Assembly: GCA_017445925.1 (NCBI GenBank)
Contig: JAFSRW010000082.1
Location: 1-55,704 of the forward strand
Source: Bacteroidaceae bacterium
GTDB taxonomy: Bacteria; Bacteroidota; Bacteroidia; Bacteroidales; Bacteroidaceae
Direction: 5' to 3'
Length of the DNA: 55,704 nt
Position numbers and translations under genes: made by a program. The notes beneath the pieces were generated by a model. That model had not been told where the DNA came from. It saw only the letters and a list, made by a program, of their open reading frames with translations, and made no database searches. Shown piece after piece: positions 1-8,022 of the stretch (positions are counted from its first letter, which is position 1; each line of letters begins with the position of its first letter).

Positions 1-1286
1 ATGAGTTCGGTTCAGAGGAGCAGCGCCAGAAGTACATCCCACGCGTTTGCGCTGGTGAGGGCATGTCAATGGACCTCACTGAGCCTGATGCCGGTTCTGA
101 CCTGCAGCGTGTTATGCTGAAGGCTACCTTCGACGAGAAGGAGAACTGCTGGCGTCTGAATGGTGTGAAGCGCTTCATCACCAATGGTGACAGCGACATC
201 CACCTCGTACTGGCTCGTTCTGAGGAAGGCACCAAAGACGGACGTGGTCTGTCGATGTTCATCTACGACAAGCGTCAGGGTGGCGTGAATGTACGTCACA
301 TCGAGCACAAATTAGGTATCCACGGTTCACCTACCTGTGAGCTGACCTACAAGAACGCTAAGGCAGAGCTCTGCGGAAGCACACGTCTGGGTCTGATCAA
401 GTACGTGATGGCGTTGATGAATGGTGCCCGTTTGGGTATCGCCGCTCAGTCTGTAGGTGTCGAGCAGGAGGCTTACAACGAGGGTCTGGCTTACGCTAAG
501 GAGCGTCAGCAGTTCGGTGACAAGATCATCAACTTCCCTGCTGTCTATGATATGCTTTCTCGCATGAAGGCTAAATTGGATGCTGGTCGTTCATTGTTAT
601 ACGAAACAGCTTGCTACGTAGATATCTACAAGGCTCTTGAGGACATCGAGCGCGACCGCAAGTTGGAGCCCGAAGAGAAGCAGGAGTTGAAGAAGTACCA
701 GCGTCTGGCTGATGCCTTCACACCACTTGCTAAGGGTATGAACTCTGAGTACGCCAACCAGAATGCCTACGATGCTATCAGCATCCACGGTGGTTCAGGC
801 TTTATCATGGAGTACAAGAGCCAGCGTTTGTTCCGCGATGCCCGTATCTTCTCTATCTACGAGGGTACCACTCAGCTGCAGGTTGTAGCTGCTATCCGCT
901 ACATTACCAACGGCACCATGCTGAATAACATCAAGGAGATGGCCGCAGCCACCACGCCCTCAAGTTCTCTTGAGGGGCTCAAGGCCCGCGTAGAGCGCCT
1001 CATCCCCGTTTACGAGGAGGCTCTGAACAACGTGAAGACCCTCGAGAATCAGGATGCTCAGGACTTCCTCGCTCGCCGTCTGTACGACATGACCGCAGAA
1101 CTCGTAATGAGCCTGCTTATCATCCGCGATGCCACCAAGGCTCCAGAACTCTTCGAGAAGTCTGCTAATGTATATGTTCGCATAACTGAGGAGGATGTTC
1201 TCGGTAAGAGCGCATACATCAAGGCATTCCAGGTAGAAGACCTCGAAAGCTTTAAGGCTGCCAAGAAAGAAGAAGCAGAAGCATAA
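1..1286 (+). CDS. acyl-CoA dehydrogenase (5' end outside window)
   Basis: Flavoenzyme that oxidises acyl-CoA to enoyl-CoA, passing electrons to ETF. The frame is open from base 3, so the N-terminus lies upstream of the window; about 427 residues are visible. Seen: the EPDAGSD motif of the FAD/substrate region near the visible start, the helical C-terminal domain with SIHGGSGF, and YEGTTQLQ, whose Glu is the catalytic base position in MCAD-type enzymes. About 130 residues follow this motif, as in the longer (about 560-600 aa) members of the family. An intrinsic terminator follows directly. Substrate chain length cannot be read from the sequence; in anaerobic Bacteroidales such genes usually sit beside etfBA, which would lie upstream and is not visible. 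Confidence 0.93.
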   Translation, partial: EFGSEEQRQKYIPRVCAGEGMSMDLTEPDAGSDLQRVMLKATFDEKENCWRLNGVKRFITNGDSDIHLVLARSEEGTKDGRGLSMFIYDKRQGGVNVRHIEHKLGIHGSPTCELTYKNAKAELCGSTRLGLIKYVMALMNGARLGIAAQSVGVEQEAYNEGLAYAKERQQFGDKIINFPAVYDMLSRMKAKLDAGRSLLYETACYVDIYKALEDIERDRKLEPEEKQELKKYQRLADAFTPLAKGMNSEYANQNAYDAISIHGGSGFIMEYKSQRLFRDARIFSIYEGTTQLQVVAAIRYITNGTMLNNIKEMAAATTPSSSLEGLKARVERLIPVYEEALNNVKTLENQDAQDFLARRLYDMTAELVMSLLIIRDATKAPELFEKSANVYVRITEEDVLGKSAYIKAFQVEDLESFKAAKKEEAEA

Positions 1287-1307
1287 GTTTTGCTTAAATA
1301 ACTGAAC

Positions 1308-1346
1308 AAAGAGAGGTTGTTCACCAACGAACAGCCTCTCTTTTTC
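1308..1346 (+). terminator. intrinsic terminator after acyl-CoA dehydrogenase
   Basis: A GAGAGG-TTGTTC arm (1311-1322) pairs with GAAC-A-GCCTCTC (1329-1340), allowing one small mismatch, and is followed directly by TTTTT. It separates the acyl-CoA dehydrogenase transcript from the bcp promoter. Confidence 0.85.
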
Positions 1347-1360
1347 ATTTTATTGTTTAG

Positions 1361-1405
1361 TTTTCTTGGTGGTTCGGATAAAAGTTGTAATTTTGTAAGC
1401 GAGAG
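1361..1405 (+). promoter_or_regulatory. bcp promoter with extended conserved sequence
   Basis: TTG at 1366-1368 and TAATTTTG at 1388-1395 are 19 bp apart, matching the Bacteroidota -33/-7 consensus. The whole block around them (TTCGGATAAAAGTTG, then the -7 box, then GTAAGCGAGA) recurs almost unchanged before the AlkD-like gene (3971-4013) and the ADP-forming acetyl-CoA synthetase (46311-46350). A GAGAGC-ACG-GCTCTC hairpin (1401-1415) lies in the leader. Confidence 0.8.
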
Positions 1406-1452
1406 CACGGCTCTCAACAAGTACACATTATTAAAACAGATAATTATTGATT

Positions 1453-1905
1453 ATGAATATTGGAGACAAGGCGCCCGAGATTCTGGGCAAGGACGAACAG
1501 GGACGGGATATCCGTCTGAGTGATTATAAGGGTCGTAAGTTGGTGCTGTACTTCTATCCGAAGGACAACACAAGCGGCTGTACGGCTGAGGCTTGCAGCT
1601 TGCGCGACCGCTACGGTGAGCTGCAAGGTGCGGGCTACGAGGTAGTGGGCGTGAGCAAAGATTCTGCCGCCTCGCACGTGAAGTTCAAGGAGAAGCACGC
1701 GCTGCCCTTCCCGCTGATTGCTGATGTGGATAAGACGCTAATGGAAGCGATGGGAGCCTGGGGCGAGAAGGTGATGTACGGCAAGAAGACCCTTGGCACC
1801 ATCCGCACCACCTTTATTATTAATGAAGAGGGTATCATCGAACAGATTTTCGCCGGCAAACAGGTGAAAACCAAAGAGCACGCCGAGCAAATTCTGAATT
1901 CATAA
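1453..1905 (+). CDS. bcp: thioredoxin-dependent thiol peroxidase (Bcp/PrxQ type)
   Basis: One-domain peroxiredoxin (150 aa) that reduces hydrogen peroxide and organic peroxides in the cytoplasm using thioredoxin. Seen: the thioredoxin-fold core YFYPKDNTSGCTAEACSL, with the peroxidatic Cys in SGCT and the resolving Cys five residues later, the Bcp/PrxQ arrangement. The ATG at 1453 (MNIGDKAPE) is preferred over an in-frame TTG at 1447. It is monocistronic behind a strong promoter and begins the block of oxygen-defence genes that runs to cytochrome bd. Confidence 0.93.
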   Translation: MNIGDKAPEILGKDEQGRDIRLSDYKGRKLVLYFYPKDNTSGCTAEACSLRDRYGELQGAGYEVVGVSKDSAASHVKFKEKHALPFPLIADVDKTLMEAMGAWGEKVMYGKKTLGTIRTTFIINEEGIIEQIFAGKQVKTKEHAEQILNS

Positions 1906-2048
1906 AGAAACAGATCCTTCCGAATGTGCTGCATCGAAGCAAAAGAATAAAGAAGAACTATTACAGAGAAAATTTGCAAATAATAGTTCTAATTAGAGCC
2001 ATTGCAAGCCTAATATTCTCCTTCGCTGTTGCGGGTTGTAGAGCGATT

Positions 2049-2375
2049 TCAAGGGGTAAGTTGGGAGAGCGGTTCCCAGAGATGGCGGGCCATATCCACA
2101 TGACCATTGGCCTTGAAGCGCACGCCTTCGTCCTCTAATAGAGGGCGCTGATGTCTCCAGCCAGGAGCTGTGCGGCCTTCCTTGTTGACAACACGATGAC
2201 AGGGAAGTAACCCGGCTCCAGGCGTATATTTCAGCGTGCGGCCCACCATACGGGCATGACTGGGCCATCCCGCCAATGTAGCAATAAGGCCGTATGTGGT
2301 CACTTTCCCGCGAGGTATCTGGCTGACGATATTCAGCACGGTATCGCGAAACGCCTGTGCTTGCTCAGGCGTCAT
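2049..2375 (-). CDS. MGMT/Ada-type DNA-binding domain protein (alkyltransferase family)
   Basis: Small (108 aa) protein equal to the C-terminal domain of O6-alkylguanine-DNA alkyltransferases. Seen: IPRGKVTTYG, SHARMVGRTL (recognition-helix region) and GLLPCHRVVNKEGR. The PCHR motif keeps the acceptor Cys that alkyltransferase-like (ATL) proteins replace with Trp, so true transferase activity is possible. The ATG at 2375 (MTPEQAQAF) is chosen because residues upstream would overlap sodB and look unrelated. The gap from sodB is 17 bp, so the two are probably cotranscribed. It could act alone or feed nucleotide-excision repair as ATL proteins do. Confidence 0.82.
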   Translation of the reverse strand: MTPEQAQAFRDTVLNIVSQIPRGKVTTYGLIATLAGWPSHARMVGRTLKYTPGAGLLPCHRVVNKEGRTAPGWRHQRPLLEDEGVRFKANGHVDMARHLWEPLSQLTP

Positions 2376-2392
2376 TTTATCAGGATAATCCC

Positions 2393-3004
2393 TCACTCGT
2401 AACGTTTTTCTATGACCTGCCAGTCCACAATCTGCCAAAGCGCAGCCAGATGGTCAGGACGGCGATTCTGATAGTCCAGATAGTACGCATGCTCCCACAC
2501 ATCGAAGGTCAGCAACGGCTTCAGACCCTTCTGCACAGGATTGGCTGCATTCGCCTCCTGCGTAATAACCAGCTTGCCATCCTTGTCAGCCGACAGCCAT
2601 ACCCAGCCAGAACCAAACAGCGTAGCCCCTGCCTTCTGGAATGCTTCCTTGAACGCCTCGAACGAACCAAAATCGCGCACGATAGCATCAGCGAGCTTTC
2701 CCGTAGGCGCATTATCAGCCTTAGGCGAAGCGAACTGTCCAAAGTACAGGTTGTGGTTCAGAATCTGTCCCGCATTGTTCAATATTGCTCCCTCACTATT
2801 AAGCACAAACTCTTTCAGCGCTTCAAATTCGCAAAAACTCCCCTCGCCCACGGGAGAGGGGTTAGGGGGTGAGGCTAACCCATTTAGGTTATTCACATAC
2901 CCCGCCAAATGTTTCCCATGATGAAACTCCAGCGTCTGCTTGCTAATCACAGGCTCCAATGCGTCAATCGCATATGGTAGCGCCATCAATTCAAACTTTC
3001 CCAT
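2393..3004 (-). CDS. sodB: Fe/Mn superoxide dismutase with repeat-encoded loop
   Basis: Cytoplasmic superoxide dismutase, 203 aa. Seen: metal-ligand region HHGKH near residue 30, NHNLYF, and DVWEHAYYLDYQN with the last Asp and His ligands. Between NNLNGL and EFEALKEF, where family members have a short loop, the protein carries about 14 extra residues (ASPPNPSPVGEGSF). These are encoded by a GC-rich palindromic repeat (2837-2875) that recurs in several other genes here. The insertion is in frame and in a loop between N-terminal helices, so the enzyme is probably still active. Rubrerythrin lies upstream across a repeat-filled gap. Confidence 0.93.
   Translation of the reverse strand: MGKFELMALPYAIDALEPVISKQTLEFHHGKHLAGYVNNLNGLASPPNPSPVGEGSFCEFEALKEFVLNSEGAILNNAGQILNHNLYFGQFASPKADNAPTGKLADAIVRDFGSFEAFKEAFQKAGATLFGSGWVWLSADKDGKLVITQEANAANPVQKGLKPLLTFDVWEHAYYLDYQNRRPDHLAALWQIVDWQVIEKRYE
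2837..2876. repeat. GC-rich palindromic repeat inside sodB
   Basis: Copy of the cccctcgcccacgggagagg-type element, read in frame as NPSPVGEG. Close copies lie at 17024-17060, 45512-45551 and 45630-45669. There is no T-run, so it is not a terminator. Confidence 0.85.
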
Positions 3005-3010
3005 AACTAT

Positions 3011-3180
3011 TTGGTTTACTATTTAATAGCTTAGTAGGTTAATAGGTTAGTAGGTTATCGTCTAGAGTCAAGAGCCGAGAGGGAAGAACTATGAACTCAG
3101 AACTAAGAGCCAATAGCCAACGGCCAATAGCCAAAGTTTTGAACCTCTTGAACCCTTGAACCTCTTGAACTCTTGACCCC
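3011..3180. repeat. composite short-tandem-repeat array, rbr-sodB gap
   Basis: Stacked modules fill the gap: an 8-bp ttagtagg-type array, a gaactcagaactaagag stretch, a 7-bp gccaata/gccaacg array, then an 8-bp ttgaaccc/ttgaactc array up to 3179. The same modules recur near 48.5, 50.1 and 55.4 kb. No gene or clear promoter is seen in it. Confidence 0.85.
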
Positions 3181-3183
3181 TGA

Positions 3184-3726
3184 TTAATAGTTTTCCGGCT
3201 TAATCTGGAAATAGCTCTGCGGATGGTCGCAAACAGGACAAACCTCAGGCGCCTTCTTACCAATCACGATATGACCACAGTTGGCGCACTGCCAAATAAC
3301 ATCACCCTCACGAGAGAATACCACAGCATCCTCGATGTTCTTCAGCAGTTTACGATAGCGCTCCTCATGATGCTTCTCAATAGCACCTACTTGCTCAAAC
3401 TTCTCGGCAATCTCGTCGAAACCCTCTTCGCGAGCCTCCTTGGCCATACGGGCATACATATCCGTCCACTCGAAGTTCTCTCCATTGGCTGCATCAGCCA
3501 AGTTTGTTTTGGTGTCACTCACGCTACCCCCATTCAGGTACTTGTACCACATTTTGGCATGCTCCTTCTCGTTGGCCGCCGTCTCCTCAAAGATAGATGC
3601 AATCTGCACATAGCCGTCTTTCTTAGCCTTACTTGCAAAATACGTGTACTTGTTCCTTGCCATACTCTCGCCAGCAAAAGCCTCCTTGAGGTTCTGCTCA
3701 GTCTTAGTTCCTTTCAAATCTTTCAT
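3184..3726 (-). CDS. rbr: rubrerythrin
   Basis: Non-haem di-iron peroxidase (180 aa) that reduces hydrogen peroxide in anaerobes. Seen: N-terminal ferritin-like four-helix domain with [23 protein letters not shown] and [10 protein letters not shown] supplying the di-iron Glu/His ligands, and a C-terminal rubredoxin-like domain with paired CxxC motifs (CANCG, CPVCDHP) for one Fe(SCys)4 centre. It lies upstream of sodB on the same strand, separated by about 180 bp of repeats. A TATATTTG box on the minus strand (3766-3773) is a possible -7 element; no good -33 was found. Confidence 0.96.
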   Translation of the reverse strand: MKDLKGTKTEQNLKEAFAGESMARNKYTYFASKAKKDGYVQIASIFEETAANEKEHAKMWYKYLNGGSVSDTKTNLADAANGENFEWTDMYARMAKEAREEGFDEIAEKFEQVGAIEKHHEERYRKLLKNIEDAVVFSREGDVIWQCANCGHIVIGKKAPEVCPVCDHPQSYFQIKPENY

Positions 3727-3970
3727 AAGTCTCGTTTTTTTAATGGTTAATACATATTATGAGGGCAAATATACGAAAAAAAACAAAATCTTGCCCTTCA
3801 CACATCTTTTTTTACCATAATTTAGCTTTTTTCTCAATACAGAATGGTGGCATAAAACATTTTCGTTTTCTCCTACTTAAAAGTAGAATGTCGAATTTCA
3901 TTATGTTTTTTACCTTCGCAAACAGAATATGGTTGAAAGATGTCGGATGTTTGCAAAAAACAAATGGAGT

Positions 3971-4013
3971 TTTCTTGGTTGTTCGGATAAAAGTTGTAAT
4001 TTTGTAGGCGAGA
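3971..4013 (+). promoter_or_regulatory. AlkD-like gene promoter (extended motif copy 2)
   Basis: TTG at 3975-3977 and TAATTTTG at 3997-4004, spacing 19 bp. Across about 40 bp it is nearly identical to the bcp promoter, including the spacer and the bases after the -7 box. Confidence 0.82.
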
Positions 4014-4046
4014 ACGATATTTTCTTAACCTTATAAATTCACGACG

Positions 4047-4856
4047 ATGAGAGCTAAGGAAATTATTGTCCACATGGAGGGGCTGCGGAATGAGAAGCAG
4101 CGCGAGGTGCTCATGCGGTTCTTTAAGACGGGACCGGGTGAGTACGGGGAGGGTGATGAGTTCCTTGGCCTGAAGGTGCCGCAAACTCGTGAAGTGGTGA
4201 AGCTCGCGGGCCAGAATTTCCCCTTGAGCGAAGTGCCGGAACTGATGATGAGCCGCTGGCACGAGGTGCGTCTCTGCGGGTTGCTAATCCTTGTGGCGAA
4301 GTTTGAGAAGCTGGCAACCAAACGGCTGGAGAATGACGAGAAGGCCATTCGTGGTCGCGATGAAATCCTGACGATGTATCTGCAATATGCCGAGCAGGCA
4401 AACAACTGGGACTTGGTGGACCTGTCTGTCCATAAGATTCTGGGGCATTGGTTGTTGTTGCCCAGCAATCTGGGAACGACGGATTCACGGAATGAAGGAA
4501 TGACGGAATTGGGAAATACCACTGACAATAGGGACTATAAGATAAGAATTCTTGATGAACTGGCACAGAGCCTGTGCCTGTGGAAGCAACGTATGAGTAT
4601 GGTCTGCACTTGGAAGACATCCCAGATGGGCGACCCATCCTGGTGCTTGCGCTATGCCGAGATACATTTGCGCCATCCACACGACCTGATGCACAAGGCG
4701 GTGGGTTGGATGTTGCGCGAGATGGGCAAGCGTGTTAGTATGGATTTGCTTCGTGATTTCCTGAGTCAGCATGCCCATGAGATGCCTCGCACGATGCTCC
4801 GCTATGCCATAGAGAAGATGCCGGAGAAGGAACGAAAGGAGTGGATGAGCGTATGA
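4047..4856 (+). CDS. DNA alkylation repair protein (AlkD-like HEAT-repeat family)
   Basis: Likely DNA glycosylase of the AlkD/AlkC superfamily, which removes N3/N7-alkylated purines without base flipping. Seen: family-typical GDEFLGLKVPQTREVVK, NNWDLVDLS, and the C-terminal helices LWKQRMSMVCTW and MHKAVGWMLREMGKR. At 269 aa it is longer than the usual 230 or so because of about 25 extra residues (around 147-171) encoded by 8-bp repeats (acggaatg/aaggaatg; 4478-4520) between HWLLL and ILDELAQS. The insertion keeps the frame. It ends in an ATGA overlap with the DUF4492 gene and so may be cotranscribed with cytochrome bd. Confidence 0.9.
   Translation: MRAKEIIVHMEGLRNEKQREVLMRFFKTGPGEYGEGDEFLGLKVPQTREVVKLAGQNFPLSEVPELMMSRWHEVRLCGLLILVAKFEKLATKRLENDEKAIRGRDEILTMYLQYAEQANNWDLVDLSVHKILGHWLLLPSNLGTTDSRNEGMTELGNTTDNRDYKIRILDELAQSLCLWKQRMSMVCTWKTSQMGDPSWCLRYAEIHLRHPHDLMHKAVGWMLREMGKRVSMDLLRDFLSQHAHEMPRTMLRYAIEKMPEKERKEWMSV
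4476..4522. repeat. 8-bp tandem array inside the AlkD-like gene
   Basis: Four degenerate units, acggattc-acggaatg-aaggaatg-acggaatt, in frame and flanked by conserved protein sequence on both sides. Confidence 0.75.
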
Positions 4857-5065
4857 AGTGGGTACGGAATATATGGCATTTGTACTATGATGGGTTCCGC
4901 AGCATGACATTGGGGCGGACGCTTTGGGCAGTCATATTCATTAAGCTGTTCATTATCTTTGTTGTACTGAAGCTCTTCTTTTTCCCAAACTACATAAAGG
5001 AGCATGCTGAGGAGGGGCAGGAAGCGGAGTTTGTGTTTAGGGAATTGAACATTCATCAACGATAA
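4853..5065 (+). CDS. DUF4492 small membrane protein upstream of cydAB
   Basis: About 70 aa. An N-terminal stretch WHLYYDGFRSMTLGRTLW precedes one transmembrane helix (IFIKLFIIFVVLKLFFF), then a charged tail. It matches DUF4492, a Bacteroidota family typically coded just before cydA; a role in assembling or stabilising cytochrome bd is inferred from this position. The ATG at 4853 overlaps the stop of the preceding gene (ATGA) and is preferred over the ATG at 4841. Confidence 0.8.
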   Translation: MKWVRNIWHLYYDGFRSMTLGRTLWAVIFIKLFIIFVVLKLFFFPNYIKEHAEEGQEAEFVFRELNIHQR

Positions 5066-5112
5066 CGTTAACGTTAACGATAACCAACGGTAAACGGTAA
5101 ACAGTAAACTAA
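5058..5112. repeat. tandem arrays before cydA
   Basis: A 6-bp cgttaa-type array followed by a 7-bp ggtaaac/agtaaac array fills the gap between the DUF4492 gene and cydA. Confidence 0.75.
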
Positions 5113-5122
5113 TATTAATATC

Positions 5123-6676
5123 ATGATTCATTTATTAAACATCGATCTTGCAGCGGTGGATTGGGCAAGAGCTCAGTTCGCCCTCACAGCCATTTACCAT
5201 TGGCTGTTTGTTCCCCTGACCCTCGGCTTGGCTGTGGTCATGGGTATTATGGAGACTCAGTATTATCGTACAGGACAGGAGTTCTGGAAGCAGACCGCCA
5301 AGTTCTGGCAACGACTCTTTGGCATCAACTTTGCCATGGGTATTGCTACGGGCCTTATTCTGGAGTTTGAGTTCGGCACCAACTGGAGCAACTACAGTTA
5401 TCTGGTGGGTGACATCTTTGGCGCTCCGCTTGCGGTTGAGGGCATTGTGGCCTTCTTTATGGAGAGCACCTTTGTGGCTGTGATGTTCTTTGGTTGGAAC
5501 AAGGTCAGCAAGGGCTTCCATTTGGCTTCTACCTGGCTCACAGGCTTGGGAGCCACCATCTCAGCTTGGTGGATTCTGGTCGCTAACTCCTGGATGCAGC
5601 ACCCCGTGGGACAATCGTTCAACCCCGAAACCATGCGCAACGAGATGACCAGCTTTGCAGAAGTTGCCCTCTCGCCTGTGGCTGTGGATAAGTTTGTGCA
5701 TACCGTTCTGTCGGCTTGGGTGTTAGGAGCTGTATTCGTGGTGGGCGTCAGCAGTTGGTACTTGCTGAAGCAGCGCCACTTGGAGTTTGCCCGAAAGAGC
5801 CTTAGGATAGGTGCTGTATTCGGCCTTATCTCATCAGCCTTGATTATGCTCTCTGGCCATCATTCAGCTTATACCGTAGCCCAGACCCAACCTATGAAAC
5901 TGGCTGCTATGGAGGCACTCTACAAGGGTGGTACCGACCAGCCTTTGACCATTATTGCAGGCATCAACCCCTTTGCGCAGCCCGATTATGAGACGCAGGA
6001 TGAGGCTCCACTGAAACTGGCTGTTCCCTACGCTCTGTCGTTCCTTGCCACCAACGATATGAATGGCTATGTGCCTGGCATTCGTGACATCTTAGATGGT
6101 TATACCAAGCCCGATGGTACGCAAGAGCCCTCGTTGGATGAAAAGATAGAACGCGGACGTGCCGCCATTGCTGCACTTGCGGACTTTCGCAATGCTGGCG
6201 CGATGACTGATACAGCCACTCTAAACTCTACACTCTCAACTCTATACTCTAATATTCCTTACTTCGGCTACGGATATGTGCAGGACAGAGCTCAGGTGGT
6301 GCCTTACATCCCCGTCTGCTTCTATGCCTTCCGCGTGATGGTAGGAGGTGGATGCCTGTTTATACTGCTGTTCCTGATAGCGTCATTTAAGCCCTCCCTC
6401 CTCGGGGGGAGATGGTGGGGGAGTATGGCTATTGCCTGCATCCCCATTTCCTACATCGTCAGCGAAGCTGGTTGGTTAGTAGCCGAGTTTGGTCGTCAGC
6501 CCTGGACCATTCAGGATATGTTGCCTACATGGGTGGGTGTCAGTCAGTTGGGTTCATCGGCTGTAATGATTACCTTCTTCCTCTTCCTCATTCTCTTCAC
6601 GACTCTCTTGGCCGTTGAAATCAGCATCATGATTCGTGCCATCAAGGAAGGACCTAAAATGAGAGTTGATAGTTGA
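5123..6676 (+). CDS. cydA: cytochrome bd quinol oxidase subunit I
   Basis: Haem-bearing subunit of the high-affinity terminal oxidase in the cytoplasmic membrane; oxidises menaquinol and reduces O2 to water. 517 aa with about nine predicted helices. Seen: TAIYHWLFVPLTLGL (N-terminal haem-ligand His region), GHHSAYTVAQTQPMKLAAMEAL and GRQPWTIQDMLPT before the last helices. Two repeat insertions lie in frame: a 7-bp array giving TLNSTLSTLYSN in the long periplasmic loop (6217-6253) and a GC palindrome giving PSLLGGRWWG (6391-6423). The stop codon itself lies in the next 7-bp array. Confidence 0.96.
   Translation: MIHLLNIDLAAVDWARAQFALTAIYHWLFVPLTLGLAVVMGIMETQYYRTGQEFWKQTAKFWQRLFGINFAMGIATGLILEFEFGTNWSNYSYLVGDIFGAPLAVEGIVAFFMESTFVAVMFFGWNKVSKGFHLASTWLTGLGATISAWWILVANSWMQHPVGQSFNPETMRNEMTSFAEVALSPVAVDKFVHTVLSAWVLGAVFVVGVSSWYLLKQRHLEFARKSLRIGAVFGLISSALIMLSGHHSAYTVAQTQPMKLAAMEALYKGGTDQPLTIIAGINPFAQPDYETQDEAPLKLAVPYALSFLATNDMNGYVPGIRDILDGYTKPDGTQEPSLDEKIERGRAAIAALADFRNAGAMTDTATLNSTLSTLYSNIPYFGYGYVQDRAQVVPYIPVCFYAFRVMVGGGCLFILLFLIASFKPSLLGGRWWGSMAIACIPISYIVSEAGWLVAEFGRQPWTIQDMLPTWVGVSQLGSSAVMITFFLFLILFTTLLAVEISIMIRAIKEGPKMRVDS
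6217..6254. repeat. 7-bp tandem array inside cydA
   Basis: Five units of actctaa/actctac/actctca/actctat, read in frame as NSTLSTLYSN. Confidence 0.8.
6391..6423. repeat. GC-rich palindrome inside cydA
   Basis: gccctccctcctcgggggg followed by agatggtgggggag; same family as the DUF559-cassette ends, kept in frame. Confidence 0.75.
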
Positions 6677-6853
6677 TAGTTGACAGTTGATAGTGTAGAG
6701 TTTAGAGTCAGTTTAATAAAGTTGATAGTTGCAAGTATGAAGTGATAAACTGATTAAACTCTAAACTAAAAAACGACGGTAAACAGTAAACTGATTAAAC
6801 TCTAAACTTACTACTGACTCTAAACACTAAACTCTAATCTCTAAACTCTATAA
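6662..6853. repeat. composite tandem arrays between cydA and cydB
   Basis: About 190 bp of 7-bp arrays: gatagtt/gacagtt, then tttagag and aactcta types, then ggtaaacagtaaac, then aactcta again. The array supplies the cydA stop codon and the whole cydA-cydB gap, where related operons normally have only a few bases. Confidence 0.88.
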
Positions 6854-6855
6854 AA

Positions 6856-8022
6856 ATGACATACATTTTTCTCCAACATTATTGGTGCTTTGTAGTAGCA
6901 CTTCTGGCAGCCCTGCTTGTATTCCTGATGTTTGTGCAGGGAGCTAACACGCTTATCTTCTCGTTGGGTCGTACCCCCGATGAGCGTCGACTGATTGTAA
7001 ACTCCACGGGGCGCAAGTGGGAATTCACCTTTACCACCCTTGTCACCTTTGGCGGCGCTTTCTTCGCCTCCTATCCTCTGTTCTATTCCACCAGTTTTGG
7101 TGGCGCTTATTGGCTGTGGATGATTATCCTCTTCTCCTTTGTGCTACAAGCCGTAAGCTATGAGTTCCAGAACAAAATGGGCAACTTGCTTGGCGCCAAA
7201 ACATTCCAGTGGCTATTGGTGCTGAATGGCATTCTGGGCCCACTTTTGTTAGGTGGTGCCGTAGCCACCTTCTTTACGGGCTCGAACTTTATTGTAGAAA
7301 AAGGCAATATTGTCAACTCTCAACTGTCAACTGTCAACTGTCAACTAATTATAAGTTCTTGGGCCAACGCTTCACATGGATTGGATGCTCTGCTTAACCC
7401 ATGGAATATTGTATTGGGACTGGCTGTAGTCTTTCTGGCTCGCATCTTAGGTTGCCTGTACATCCATAAGCAGGTAGAGGATGCCCAGTTCGATGACCAT
7501 AACCGCATCCTCCGTCCCCTATGGACCAGCACCATACTGTTCCTTGGATTCTTCCTGGCTTTCTTAGGGCATATCCTTACTTGCGAGGGCTATGCTGTAG
7601 ATCCATCGACAGGTCTTGTGTTTATGGAGCCTTACAAATATCTGCATAACCTCCTAACCATGTGGCCCCTTCTAGTGGTGCTGCTCATTGGAGTGATATT
7701 CGTGCTCTTTGGCATCCTATGGTCGATAACGCATAAGGAATACAAGCGAGGCTTCTGGGTGGTAGGCTTCGGAACGGTGGTTACGGTAACCGTCCTGCTC
7801 CTGTTGACTGCTTGGAACAATACCGCCTACTATCCCTCAACTGCCGACCTGCAGTCGTCCCTGACCATGCAGAACTCCAGCAGTAGCGAGTTCACTCTGC
7901 GCACCATGTTCTACGTCAGTCTGCTCATCCCCTTCGTTCTGGCCTACATCATTTATGCTTGGCACGCTATTGACAAGAAGGAGCTGACCTTAGACGAAAT
8001 AAAATCCGACCACGCGTATTAA
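6856..8022 (+). CDS. cydB: cytochrome bd quinol oxidase subunit II
   Basis: Membrane partner of CydA. 388 aa with about eight helices; N-terminal YWCFVVALLAALLVFLMFVQGANTL and ending with helix plus AIDKKELT. A 7-bp array (7311-7350) inserts NSQLSTVNCQL in frame after the second helical pair (residues 153-165), in a loop. The stop abuts the ATG of the next gene (TAAATG). Confidence 0.95.
   Translation: MTYIFLQHYWCFVVALLAALLVFLMFVQGANTLIFSLGRTPDERRLIVNSTGRKWEFTFTTLVTFGGAFFASYPLFYSTSFGGAYWLWMIILFSFVLQAVSYEFQNKMGNLLGAKTFQWLLVLNGILGPLLLGGAVATFFTGSNFIVEKGNIVNSQLSTVNCQLIISSWANASHGLDALLNPWNIVLGLAVVFLARILGCLYIHKQVEDAQFDDHNRILRPLWTSTILFLGFFLAFLGHILTCEGYAVDPSTGLVFMEPYKYLHNLLTMWPLLVVLLIGVIFVLFGILWSITHKEYKRGFWVVGFGTVVTVTVLLLLTAWNNTAYYPSTADLQSSLTMQNSSSSEFTLRTMFYVSLLIPFVLAYIIYAWHAIDKKELTLDEIKSDHAY
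7309..7351. repeat. 7-bp tandem array inside cydB
   Basis: Five units of tcaactc/tcaactg, in frame. Confidence 0.82.

Noticed and set aside
66-308. Long opposite-strand open frames across the dehydrogenase and other genes
   Set aside because: They are shadows of strongly coding genes and show no protein motifs or promoters of their own.
2837-2876. GC palindromes as intrinsic terminators
   Set aside because: They lie inside genes and lack a T-run; downstream parts of the same protein are conserved.
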